Of a stretch of DNA of 64,000 nt, positions 25,349-33,771 are shown piece after piece (the first letter of the stretch is position 1; each line of letters begins with the position of its first letter). Origin of the DNA: Candidatus Sulfopaludibacter sp. SbA3 (GTDB taxonomy: Bacteria; Acidobacteriota; Terriglobia; Bryobacterales; Bryobacteraceae); NCBI GenBank assembly GCA_945893365.1, contig CAMDED010000002.1, positions 1-64,000 of the forward strand. Reading direction: 5' to 3'. The notes under the pieces are model-generated. The model was not told where the DNA came from. It ran no database searches and saw only the letters and a program-made list of their open reading frames with translations. A program made the position numbers and the translations under genes.

Positions 25349-25752
25349 GAGTATTGTCCCTGGCGCCCTTGCGGCGCGATGCGGCTATGCGCCAGAGCAA
25401 GATCCCAGACTTCCGGCAGGTCCTTCGGCGCCGGCAAGGTCTTCAGTTCAACGCGTGAAACGAAGCGGACTGTTTGTCCCTCGCGGCATTTTACGTCTTG
25501 CTTTCCATCGAACAGGCGCCAAAAACAAACCGGAACGCGATCCGTTCCGTATCCAACTTCTCTTGCTCTGTACGCAACTGACCTGCGCGGATTTTCACGA
25601 TGGTGGCACGTTTCTTCCGGCAGCTCGCACGCTGCGCCGCCTTCGAGCGTCTTGCCTTTCTCCACGTGGCCGCCTGGGAAAGCCCGGAGTCCGGGGTCTT
25701 CAACCACGACGCACACATAAGGCGGGCCCGGAGCCGCGGAATCCACCGTCAT
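25345..25752 (-). CDS. Nudix-like protein with degenerate Nudix box
   Basis: A 135-residue protein with the Nudix fold signature around residues 27-49: PGGHVEKGKTLEGGAACELP followed by EET. Against the consensus (G, five residues, E, seven residues, R-E, then E-E and a G), the first Glu is Lys34, the Arg is Cys42 and the last Gly is Cys49. The metal-binding Glu residues of the ELPEE portion remain. It may hydrolyse a nucleotide-sugar by-product or have become a binding protein. It is coupled on both sides by ATGA overlaps, so it belongs to the operon. Confidence 0.75.
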   Translation of the reverse strand: MTVDSAAPGPPYVCVVVEDPGLRAFPGGHVEKGKTLEGGAACELPEETCHHRENPRRSVAYRAREVGYGTDRVPVCFWRLFDGKQDVKCREGQTVRFVSRVELKTLPAPKDLPEVWDLALAHSRIAPQGRQGQYS

Positions 25753-26651
25753 ACGGAGTTTGCCTTCGCGCGCATGGCGCCGCCGGTTTCGGCCAAGCCG
25801 TCGTCGAGCGACATGGGCGCGAAGCCGGGGAAGGCCCGGATTAGGGCTGCGATGTCATAGTGCCGGTGCGTGACCGGACCGCTTCTCGGGAGCTCCTGGA
25901 TCGCGACCGGCTGCCCGAGCGCCGCGATAACCTTGCCGGCGACTTCTCGAAAGGACCACGCCCGTCCGGTAACCGCGTTCACTACCCCGGCGCTGCGGTG
26001 CAGGAGACAAAGGAGTGTCAGGCCGGCGACGTCCCGTACGTGAATATGATCGCGGCGCTCCTCGCCGCCGCCGAAAAGAACGATCTTTCCGTCCTTGAGA
26101 GCGGTTCGGATGAATCGATTCGGCCCATAGCTATTATGTGTATCCCCGGCTCCGTAGATCGCGCATGGACGGAGGATCGCTAGCGGAATACCGGCCCTCT
26201 GGCAAGCTTGCAGAAGCATCTTTTCCCGCACCAGGTGGGCAATGGCGTACAGGTCGCCGGTCTCGCAGGGCGAGTCCTCGGAGACTAACGACAAGCGGGA
26301 ATCGTAAACTCCATCCGAGCTGATATAGACAACATGGGCGCATTGGACGCGGTTCAACAAGGCCGCAAGGTTCTCTCCCATGCGCAGGTTCTTAAGCAGA
26401 GTCGCCGGATCGCGGCCCTTGTCCGGCGTTAGTGCGGACGTAATCACCACTGCGTCATCGGGCTGGACGATGCCCGCAAGCCGCTCCACCGAAGAAGCCT
26501 CGATCAAATCGACTTCCCGGCTCCCGATGGCCCGGTGAACCTGTCGTGCCCCATCCAGCGTGCGCCGAAGTTCGGATGCGAGAAAGCCATCGGCGCCGAG
26601 AACGACGACCCGCGAGGGCCCGGCGGCTGTTGTCGATTGGTGCACTAGCAT
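25749..26651 (-). CDS. NAD-dependent epimerase/dehydratase (SDR) with altered catalytic lysine position
   Basis: A 300-residue extended-SDR protein. The nucleotide-binding loop is VVVLGADGFLASEL (about 15-28), VYISSDGVYD (about 108-117) supplies the Ser/Thr region, and DHIHVRDVAG (about 205-214) is the usual later motif. Where family members have YxxxK, this protein has Tyr-Ala-Ile-Ala-His, so the lysine is replaced by His. It could still act as an epimerase, reductase or reductone-type enzyme, but the change is notable. The ATG at 26651 lies 3 bases after the dehydrogenase stop, and its end overlaps the Nudix-like gene. Confidence 0.8.
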   Translation of the reverse strand: MLVHQSTTAAGPSRVVVLGADGFLASELRRTLDGARQVHRAIGSREVDLIEASSVERLAGIVQPDDAVVITSALTPDKGRDPATLLKNLRMGENLAALLNRVQCAHVVYISSDGVYDSRLSLVSEDSPCETGDLYAIAHLVREKMLLQACQRAGIPLAILRPCAIYGAGDTHNSYGPNRFIRTALKDGKIVLFGGGEERRDHIHVRDVAGLTLLCLLHRSAGVVNAVTGRAWSFREVAGKVIAALGQPVAIQELPRSGPVTHRHYDIAALIRAFPGFAPMSLDDGLAETGGAMRAKANSV

Positions 26652-26654
26652 CCG

Positions 26655-27932
26655 CTAAGCTCCGCGGCAATGATATTCGAATCCGCTTTCGCGGAACGCC
26701 CGTCCGTCCAACACGCGATAGGGATCGACAATGTGAACGCCGGACATGCGGGCTTTGACCTCGCCGGCGGAAATTCCGGAGAACTCGTTCCACGGTGTCA
26801 TCACGATAAGGGCGGCGGCGCCTTCCGCCGCTTCGAGCGCCGAACCGCACTGCCGCACTGCCGGAAACTCGCGATCGATTTTGGCCACCGGATCGTAAGC
26901 TCGAAACGAGTAAGCCGGCAGTGCGTCCAGTAACGCGAGTGAAGGGGAATTCCTGGTGGAGTGCGTGCCGGCCTTGTAAGCCAGTCCCCAGACCGCGAGG
27001 GAAACGCTTCCGGACCGCGCGAGCGCGCCCGCCCCGAAAAGCACGCGCAACACCCAGTCCCGATCGTGCCGGCTCTTCTCCTGCCAAGCCGTGACCACGC
27101 GGGCGTCGCAGCCGTTCTCCGCCGCCAATCGTTGCACCGTGACCAGATCGCGCTCCAGATTGCCGCCGGCGATTCCAAGACCGGGGCTCAGGTAAGCGTG
27201 CGGCCCGATTCGCTTGTCGAGGCGCAGCGCGGGTACAATCTCACTCCAGTCGGCGCCGATCCTCTCGCAGATCTCGGCAAGCGTATTGGACGTGGTCACG
27301 GACGAGACGAGGAAACAATTTATCGCGGCCTTGCACAACTCCGCGCTCTCGTAGCGCATCGGCAGCACCGGGCAGTCGAAGGCGTCCAAATACCGGCGAT
27401 ACCTTTCCGGCAATTCGCCGGCGGGGTCGGCGCAGCCCACGATGAGCCGCTCCGGATGGATCGCCCGCTCCATTGCGTTGCCGAATATGAGCGTCTCCAC
27501 CTGATGGAAAAGCTGCAGTCCGGCCGGGAGCCGGGCGGACAGACTACGGCAAAATCCGGGTGGGACCTGGCTCATTATCGCCAGCAACGCATCGGAACGG
27601 ATGGATGCCGATACTTTTTCAATCAGGGCTTCCAGGGGCGCCAGGTCGCTGGTATTCGATTCGTTCGTCGCGACGTCGAGCGTAATGAAAACTAATCCGC
27701 AGCCTGCCAGTTCTTGCGCTTCGGATGTGTACCGGATTCTGCCGCCGTGCTCGCGGGCCGTCTCCTCCAGACCGGGTTCGACAATCGGAAACTGCCGCAT
27801 GCCGAGCTCTTTCGTCAGTTCCCGGCGCTCGTCGAACGCCAGTACCGTGAAACTGCGCGCTGCCGCGGCCATACTGTAGATAGTGCCTAGGTGGGACAGC
27901 CCCGCAAAGCCGATCGTGCTTGCTTCGGTCAT
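26655..27932 (-). CDS. UDP-glucose/GDP-mannose dehydrogenase-family protein lacking the catalytic cysteine
   Basis: With the ATG at 27932, chosen for its ATGA overlap with the upstream oxidoreductase gene, the protein has 425 residues. It has the family's three parts: an N-terminal Rossmann domain (a GLSHLG loop at 11-16), a central domain with SAELCKAAINCFLVSS (catalytic-region K201 and N205 kept) and a C-terminal UDP-binding domain (WGLAYKAGTHSTRNSP). The GGxCxxxD active-site motif reads GGNLERD, so the cysteine that forms the thiohemiacetal is Asn258. It may therefore oxidise only once, or have a new function. Confidence 0.85.
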   Translation of the reverse strand: MTEASTIGFAGLSHLGTIYSMAAAARSFTVLAFDERRELTKELGMRQFPIVEPGLEETAREHGGRIRYTSEAQELAGCGLVFITLDVATNESNTSDLAPLEALIEKVSASIRSDALLAIMSQVPPGFCRSLSARLPAGLQLFHQVETLIFGNAMERAIHPERLIVGCADPAGELPERYRRYLDAFDCPVLPMRYESAELCKAAINCFLVSSVTTSNTLAEICERIGADWSEIVPALRLDKRIGPHAYLSPGLGIAGGNLERDLVTVQRLAAENGCDARVVTAWQEKSRHDRDWVLRVLFGAGALARSGSVSLAVWGLAYKAGTHSTRNSPSLALLDALPAYSFRAYDPVAKIDREFPAVRQCGSALEAAEGAAALIVMTPWNEFSGISAGEVKARMSGVHIVDPYRVLDGRAFRESGFEYHCRGA

Positions 27933-28840
27933 CTCGGCGATTCCGTTAATTCCTGAAGTTTGGACTGAATCCAAACGTCATTTGGGATGTTCGTGCAGGG
28001 CGACTGGCAGAGTGTCTTGAAATGGCCGTATTCGGCTGCCCAGGTCGGATCGGCACAGACCAGGGTCTTCGACTCTTCATCCGGACGGCCGCTGGGCAAT
28101 ACGCGCTTCCGAACCGTGAACGTGCTGGGGCCCCACTTGCACAAACAGTAGATATGGGCGCTGCCCAATTCGCCGTACACGTCCGCATGGAAGGTGTTCC
28201 GCCAGGAAAGCATCGTCGTCTCGCAATCGATGGGTAGCGGGCCGTGAAAGCCGAACAGGAAACGGTCGAAGGCGAGATTTTCAAACCGGTCCGCCCGCCA
28301 GGGGCGGCAGTCGCCGGCTACTCTTCCGAACAGAAACAGCACGATATCGAGCAGATGGGAGCCGAGGTCCGGCAGGACGCCGAAGCCCCGGTCCCGCCAT
28401 GGCGAATTGCGCGCGTCCCGCGCCGTGCCGTTCCCGTAGAATAGGCGGGCGCTGTAGATTCTGCCCAGGCGCCCCGACTCCAGCACGCGCTTGAGATTTA
28501 CGATGTGGGGTTCGAAGCGGTGATTGTAAGCGGTATAGCATACAGCGCGATGGCGATTCGCCAATGCATCCAGTTCGTGCAAATCGTCCGAGCTGCCGCC
28601 GAGGAGTGGTTTTTCCACGAGCACATGTTTCCCGTTTCCGAGTAAATAGCGCAAAATCGGCAGCTTGGCGGAATCCGGGGTGCACACCAAAGCCGCATCG
28701 TACCGCTCCAGCGGCACATCCTCGATGGCTCTATATTGGGCTTGCGGCTGGAAGGGATCGACCGTGGCAACCGCGTCGGCCCCGGCGATCGCGAGACGCT
28801 TCCCACCCTGGATACCCAAGCCCACGACGACGGCTTTCAA
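27929..28840 (-). CDS. Gfo/Idh/MocA-family sugar oxidoreductase
   Basis: A 303-residue NAD(P)-dependent oxidoreductase. VVVGLGIQGGKRL at the N-terminus binds dinucleotide, HVLVEKPLLG (about 73-82) carries the catalytic Lys of the EKP motif, and LPDLGSHLLDIVLFLFG (about 158-174) is the substrate-domain Asp-x-x-x-His segment. Members oxidise or reduce keto groups on sugars, including 3-keto sugar nucleotides that feed DegT aminotransferases. It overlaps its neighbours by 4 bases on each side. Confidence 0.87.
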   Translation of the reverse strand: MKAVVVGLGIQGGKRLAIAGADAVATVDPFQPQAQYRAIEDVPLERYDAALVCTPDSAKLPILRYLLGNGKHVLVEKPLLGGSSDDLHELDALANRHRAVCYTAYNHRFEPHIVNLKRVLESGRLGRIYSARLFYGNGTARDARNSPWRDRGFGVLPDLGSHLLDIVLFLFGRVAGDCRPWRADRFENLAFDRFLFGFHGPLPIDCETTMLSWRNTFHADVYGELGSAHIYCLCKWGPSTFTVRKRVLPSGRPDEESKTLVCADPTWAAEYGHFKTLCQSPCTNIPNDVWIQSKLQELTESPR

Positions 28841-30420
28841 CGGGCCGATACCCCGAGCGCCAGAGCCGGTACGGGCTGCATCATGGTCTGTTTCTCCAAT
28901 CGATCCAACCGCTCGGAAACCTGCTTCGATCCGATCGGATTATTACCGTCGTGCTCGCAAGCTATGGCGGCGGCGACCGAACCGAGAATCGACGCGACTA
29001 TCGGATTATTAGAGCGCACGAGGGCCAGGGTCGCGTACGCCAGCAGGGCGTCGCCCGCCCCCACCGGATCCACGACACGCTCGGCGAACGAGTCAATAGT
29101 GAAGAACGAGCGTACATTCGGATCCGGATTCCGGTACGTGATGATTCCTCGCTCTCCCAATTTCAATATCAGATACCGGCACTTTGCGTTGCGGTAAAGA
29201 TCGAGCGCAAGGGGGCGGATGGTCGAATCCTGATCTCCCAGCGCGAAACGCGCTTCCCGCTCGTTCGGCGCGATAAGATCGAATCCCTGAAAATCGAGGA
29301 TGTTTCCCCAGCGTGTAGCCACCTGGCTATCGGCAACTCGCAGGGGTCCCGCCGGTATCGATTGGGTCAATTGAGGTATGGTCGAGCTATTGAAGACTCC
29401 GTGCCGAAAGTCGCTGAATACCACGGCATCGGTCTTCGTATCCGCGACATGACGGGCGAAAGTGGAGGCAATCTTTTCCGAAATCGACCGGTTATCGAGC
29501 GAATCCACTTTCAACAGGCGATAACCGCCGGCCGTAAACAGATTCTTTTGTGTCGTGGGGCGCGTCGGGTCGATCGCGGCATTGCAATCTATTCCGTACC
29601 CTTCCAGGTCGCCGAGGGCAAAGTCCCTGAGCGCGTCGTCGCCGAGCACGGTCGTAAATATGACGTCCGCGCCAGCCTTCTTCAAGTGCTTGGCCACGAT
29701 GCCGGCCCCGCCGACAAAGTCGGCCTGACGGTCGAATTTCAGGCTGAAGGTTGGAGTCTTTGTGTTCCCGCCGATCAGCGTGCAATAGGTATAGGAATCG
29801 ACGATGGTGTCGCCGACGACATGGACCCTGGCGCCGGCGAACGAAGTCACGACTCGACGCAGTTCGTTGAAGGTAATCCCTTCGGCGTCCATGAGGAACG
29901 CGAGCTTGTGATGAGTCAGGTTCGGCGGGCTGGTCTCTATGATCGCCGACGAGGAATAGACGATGTCGCCCGGCGTGAAGAGCAACTCACCCCCGTAGCT
30001 CTCAACGATCTCCTTTTCCTCGAGCGTCCTCGGATGAATCCCGCCTTGGCTGTACTCATAGCCCTTCGCGAAGAAATCGGGCTGGATAACCCGCAGGTTT
30101 TCGAGGGGCTTGGCGTTTAGATCGATGACGACGTAGTCGACCACTTCGAGCGCGGCCAGATTCATGGCGCGCAGATCCTGTGGAACGAAGGGGCGATGGT
30201 TAGCCTTCTCGATGAACGAATCGGAGGTCAGACTGGCAACCAGAACCGACGCCTTGCTCTTGGCGTAAATCAGATGCCGGACGTGTCCGGGATGGACGAG
30301 ATCGAACGTCCCATGACACATTATTACTTTGCGCTCGCGGGGAGCCGGCCCCAGTAACTCACGCAGCTGTTCCGGAGTTTTGATCTTGCGTTCAAACAGC
30401 GATTGTTCCGCCGAGGTCAT
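28837..30420 (-). CDS. Bifunctional nucleotidyltransferase-sugar kinase (HldE/RfaE-like, domain order reversed)
   Basis: A 527-residue fusion. Residues 30-160 form a cytidylyltransferase-type domain with HGTFDLVHPGH at 36-46. Residues 195-510 form a PfkB/ribokinase domain with GGAGIVAKHLKKAG (about 237) and the anion-hole/catalytic motif DPVGAGDALL (451-460, Asp457). In E. coli HldE the kinase comes first and the nucleotidyltransferase second, so the order is swapped here. The expected work is phosphorylation of a sugar 7-phosphate (or similar) at C1 and activation to an NDP-sugar, the entry step for the operon's epimerases. Confidence 0.88.
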   Translation of the reverse strand: MTSAEQSLFERKIKTPEQLRELLGPAPRERKVIMCHGTFDLVHPGHVRHLIYAKSKASVLVASLTSDSFIEKANHRPFVPQDLRAMNLAALEVVDYVVIDLNAKPLENLRVIQPDFFAKGYEYSQGGIHPRTLEEKEIVESYGGELLFTPGDIVYSSSAIIETSPPNLTHHKLAFLMDAEGITFNELRRVVTSFAGARVHVVGDTIVDSYTYCTLIGGNTKTPTFSLKFDRQADFVGGAGIVAKHLKKAGADVIFTTVLGDDALRDFALGDLEGYGIDCNAAIDPTRPTTQKNLFTAGGYRLLKVDSLDNRSISEKIASTFARHVADTKTDAVVFSDFRHGVFNSSTIPQLTQSIPAGPLRVADSQVATRWGNILDFQGFDLIAPNEREARFALGDQDSTIRPLALDLYRNAKCRYLILKLGERGIITYRNPDPNVRSFFTIDSFAERVVDPVGAGDALLAYATLALVRSNNPIVASILGSVAAAIACEHDGNNPIGSKQVSERLDRLEKQTMMQPVPALALGVSAR

Positions 30421-31439
30421 GTTACGGACTCCGTTTGCTCCGCGGTCAGGAAGTTAAACCAGCTCTTCGTCGCCTCGGCGATGGAAGCGGGGTCCCAAAC
30501 CGGCGCCTCGCGCCAGTAGTCGATATTTTCGAGCATGGTCTTCACTCCATCCTCAAAAGAAACTCGCGGCGCCCATCCAAGCTCCGCGCGAATCCTGGTG
30601 ATATCGGCCCAGGTGCAATCGGGTTCCCCCGGCCGCCTGGGTATCCGGACGCAGTTATCGCTAATCAAGGCGGCCAGCCGCCGCACGGACTGAGGCTTGC
30701 CGGCTCCCAGGTTGTAAATGCGTTGGACCCGATCGGTGATCGCGGCGGCGTGGAATGCCCGCACGACGTCGGTTACATAGAGGAAATCGCGCGTCTGGCT
30801 GCCATCGCCCACGATGGTCAACGGCTTGCCCGCCAGCTTCTGTGCAAGTAAAACCCCGAATACCGCTCCATAGGCGCCCGTGGTGCGCGATCGAGTGCCG
30901 TAAGCGTTGAAGATCCGAATGACATTCACCGGCAGCCGGTAGATCCGGCCCCAGTGCAGAACCGCCTGCTCGCCCTGATACTTGCTCAGCGCGTATGGAT
31001 ATTGCGGACGGATCGGCGCCGCCTCGGACGTAGGCAATTCTTCCGCCAGCCCGTAGCAGGATGAGGATGCGGCATAGACGAACTTCGCCGAACCCGCCGC
31101 TCGCGCCGCCTCCAGGACATGCACGGTACCCAGCACGTTTGTCGACATATATTCGATCGGTCTGTCGATCGAAGGCACAATGTCGCCGACGCCCGCGAAG
31201 TGGAAGACATATTGGGCGTCGCGGAAGAGGCTGTTACCCGGAGCCAGCGCGCGGATGTCCTTGTTTTCAAATACGACATCCCGGTTGGTCCTGTGTTGAT
31301 CCAGGTTCAGCAGGCGCCCTCCGGTGAGGTTGTCGATTGCGCGGACCCGATAGCCTTCCGCCACCAGGAGATCCACCATGTGGCTGCCGATAAATCCGGC
31401 GCCGCCTGTCACGACCGCAATCCGGCGCGGCCCGCTCAT
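30417..31439 (-). CDS. NAD-dependent nucleotide-sugar epimerase (UDP-glucose 4-epimerase-like)
   Basis: The start at 31439 (340 residues, MSGPRRIAVVTGGAGFIGSH) is preferred because it overlaps the previous gene's stop as ATGA; the open frame extends 30 codons further inside that gene. The TGGAGFIGSH loop (about 10-19), AASSSCYG (about 125) and the catalytic YALSK (about 149-153) are those of extended SDR epimerases/dehydratases. It resembles the GalE/WbpP/Gne group. Its function is most likely epimerisation at C4 of an NDP-sugar or heptose. Confidence 0.88.
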   Translation of the reverse strand: MSGPRRIAVVTGGAGFIGSHMVDLLVAEGYRVRAIDNLTGGRLLNLDQHRTNRDVVFENKDIRALAPGNSLFRDAQYVFHFAGVGDIVPSIDRPIEYMSTNVLGTVHVLEAARAAGSAKFVYAASSSCYGLAEELPTSEAAPIRPQYPYALSKYQGEQAVLHWGRIYRLPVNVIRIFNAYGTRSRTTGAYGAVFGVLLAQKLAGKPLTIVGDGSQTRDFLYVTDVVRAFHAAAITDRVQRIYNLGAGKPQSVRRLAALISDNCVRIPRRPGEPDCTWADITRIRAELGWAPRVSFEDGVKTMLENIDYWREAPVWDPASIAEATKSWFNFLTAEQTESVT

Positions 31440-32446
31440 CGTAGCCCCAGTTTTCTGACGGTCTTCACATTCACGTAGTCTTCGTTGGTCAGACTGTCGG
31501 TGAACTTTCCCGCCTTGAATGCGCAACACAGATCGCGCACGGCATCCTCAATTGTGTGCCGCGGAGCGTACCCTAGTTTTTCAGCGATCTTGCGCGAGCT
31601 GACGTGATAGGAACGATTGTCGTTTGTGGAGGTGGTCTCGATCCGGATCGGCTCTTTGTCCGGAAATTCGCGCTCCACGATCGACTTCGTCATCTCAGCC
31701 AGTTGAGATACGGTGTGGTTCTCGTAACCTGCGTTGAAAATCTCGCCTGCGACCGATTCGTCGGGAAATTCGAGAGCTCTTACATACAGGCCGGTTATAT
31801 CGTCGATATGAATGTTGGGGCGTTTTTGAGTACCGCCGAACACCGTAATCACGCCCCGGTTGACCGCGTGATTGGTTAAAATGTTCACTGTGAGATCGAA
31901 CCGCATGCGCGGAGAATAGCCGCAGACGGTTGCCGGGCGCAAGATCACGGGGACAAAGCCGGGGGAGCCGTGACGGAGCAGAATCGGCTCGCACAACCCT
32001 TTGTACTTGTTGTAGCCGGTCAGAGGGATCAACGGGTGCTCCTCGGTGACGTCCGGGGCTTCGCTCACCCCGTAAACCGAACTGGTCGACACGTAGACGA
32101 ACCGTCGCACTCCAGCCTGCTTGCTGGCGATCACCAGCGGCTCGAAACAGTCGTAGTTGATCGTCTTGCCGAGGTCCGCGTCCAGTTCGAAGCTCGGATC
32201 GTTCGAAATGCAGGCCATGTGGATCACATAGTCGCATCCATGGACCGCGGAGGCGTAGGATGCTGTGTCGCGGATATCGCCTTCAACGATCTCCAGGTTC
32301 GGGTGCGGCTGCAAGCCTTCGGAGCCGAAAAGCATCATGTCGTAGACCACGACCGCATAGCCCGCATTCAACAATTTCGGGACGAGCACACAGCCTTTGT
32401 AGCCTGCGCCTCCCGTGACAAGAACACGTTCCATCAGATTCACCAT
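31436..32446 (-). CDS. NAD-dependent epimerase/dehydratase, first gene of the glycan operon
   Basis: A 336-residue extended SDR: VLVTGGAGYKGCVLVP (about 8-23), VSTSSVYG (about 116-123) and the catalytic YNKYK (about 141-145). NIHIDDITGLYVRALEFP later in the chain is typical for the substrate domain. A second ATG four codons in (MERVLVTGG) is an alternative start; neither has a clear ribosome site. As the 5'-most gene of the leftward series its promoter must lie beyond 32446, but I cannot identify it. Confidence 0.85.
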   Translation of the reverse strand: MVNLMERVLVTGGAGYKGCVLVPKLLNAGYAVVVYDMMLFGSEGLQPHPNLEIVEGDIRDTASYASAVHGCDYVIHMACISNDPSFELDADLGKTINYDCFEPLVIASKQAGVRRFVYVSTSSVYGVSEAPDVTEEHPLIPLTGYNKYKGLCEPILLRHGSPGFVPVILRPATVCGYSPRMRFDLTVNILTNHAVNRGVITVFGGTQKRPNIHIDDITGLYVRALEFPDESVAGEIFNAGYENHTVSQLAEMTKSIVEREFPDKEPIRIETTSTNDNRSYHVSSRKIAEKLGYAPRHTIEDAVRDLCCAFKAGKFTDSLTNEDYVNVKTVRKLGLR

Positions 32447-33332
32447 TCAACGACGCGAATCGAACTTTCGGCGCCGGGCGCCTGCCGCCGAAGAGGAGCG
32501 CACAGAAAACGGGGGGCGGAGTCTTTTCAGCCGCCAAAGTGGATTTATAAGTCTACCAAAAACCCAAACTGAAAGGTTATCTCACTTATCTCACCGGGAA
32601 TTTCGCATGGCGGCCGTTCGCGCCAGGTCGTCGGCCAGAGGACGATGGTGGGATCCCTGCGAATAAGTAAAGGGCAAGGAGATTCGCGGAATGAGGTTTT
32701 CGTCGGTATTGGAGGTCTTCAGGCGCCAAGGGCAGAAGTTCAGCGGCGATTTTTGTGCGGCGAGCCGTGGTTAAGCGTGAAGGACTTCGACGGCCTCGCC
32801 CTCAACCCAGCGGGCGGCGACGCAGGGGGGCGGCCGTGTTGAGCGCCAGTTCCCTGGTCCCACCAAGGTAAGAGAGCGGACGCTTTCGTGAATCCCGCGA
32901 ATCGACGGAGGTGCGAAATCGCTGCCGGTGCATTTCAGAAAAGCCATGGATACCCTCCAAGTCCCCCGCGGCGGGGACTGTCCAGCGGAGGTTTGTGTCA
33001 AACCGTCCCGCCAAGTTGAGAATAGCCCCACGAGCATGCTCAAGCGGATGAAATACGAGGGGTTTGGGAAAGAATGAACTGCCGCAATTCAGAATGTTGT
33101 GCCGCGATACCCCCGGTCAATGCGCCTCCTCCCAAAACGTGCGGCGAGGATAACGCTAACCGAGCGTCCACGGGCGCAAGCGTTACTGAGGGATTATTCC
33201 GAGCTGGACGCAACTTCTATAGGGTCGTCTCTGCCGGGGTCGGAAACCCACGAACCAAATGGCTCGACCAGGTGCGAGGTGTTGTGGACGAGCTTCTCGG
33301 TACCTCTAGTCTAGGAGTGTGTCGGAAATAGA
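32447..33332. other. Stretch without a recognisable gene
   Basis: About 890 bases separate the glycan operon from the IS1182-type remnant. Short open frames exist on both strands, for example minus-strand 32802-33014, but none has a ribosome site or motif I recognise. The region is probably decayed sequence and must contain the promoter of the leftward operon. Confidence 0.5.
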
Positions 33333-33614
33333 ATGGAAACATTTCACATGTTTGCATGTCCTTTATCCTGGAGTTGTAGCAAGGACTTCCGAACGTGCGA
33401 TTTGGGTCAGCCGTTTCTGCCGCCTCCTTGTTTGCAGAACTGGTTGCCGGAGAATCGTCCTGCCCGGTTCATCGCGGAACCGACGGATGGTTTGGACTTG
33501 TCGAAGATCCGCGGTTCTTATGGACGGCGGGATGGGCGTGGGAAGGCGGCGTATCACCCGGTGATTCTGAAGAAAGAGACTCCCATCGACCGCCTGCTTG
33601 CGCTTGTGACGTAG
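33333..33614 (+). pseudogene. IS1182-type (DUF772) transposase, N-terminal fragment
   Basis: The translated frame contains FLPPPCLQNWLPENRPARFI followed by DGLDLSKIRGSYGRRDGRGK and AAYHP. This is the conserved start of IS1182/DUF772 transposases, usually read as LLPPSLxDWLPExHLARF. It loses similarity after YHPVIL and stops within 25 codons, so the rest of the transposase, including its catalytic core, is gone. The first 23 residues are also atypical. This is an insertion-sequence remnant in an intergenic region. Confidence 0.7.
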
Positions 33615-33655
33615 CCGCCGTTTCTTGGGAGAAATAGTCCGCGGCGGCTCTGAGC

Positions 33656-33693
33656 AGTACTGGAACGATTTCTGGGTGGTTCCAGTACTTTTA
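33656..33693 (+). terminator. Strong stem-loop followed by T-rich run
   Basis: AGTACTGGAAC (33656-33666) and GTTCCAGTACT (33679-33689) form a perfect 11-base-pair stem with a 12-base loop, followed by TTTTAT. Just upstream, AGCCGCCG (33613-33620) and CGGCGGCT (33642-33649) form another stem. The pair looks like a terminator left behind the IS1182 remnant, isolating the PEP-CTERM gene. Confidence 0.55.
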
Positions 33694-33771
33694 TATCATG
33701 AAATGCAGGTTTCCCTCTTGGAACGCGGGCCTTCCTCGCGTAAGCTTCACTGGAGGGGGATGTAACAAACA

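Noticed and set aside
28564-30120. A 518-codon plus-strand open frame
   Set aside because: It is the mirror of the HldE-like and Gfo/Idh genes, both of which have clear motifs and operon coupling.
32802-33043. Minus-strand ORFs in the gap after the glycan operon
   Set aside because: Short overlapping frames in decayed sequence; no motif or start signal could be found.
33601-33700. Paired hairpins considered as a CRISPR repeat or riboswitch
   Set aside because: They are two different stem-loops, not direct repeats, and the second ends in a T-run, so a terminator fits better. No CRISPR-like repeat spacing was seen anywhere.
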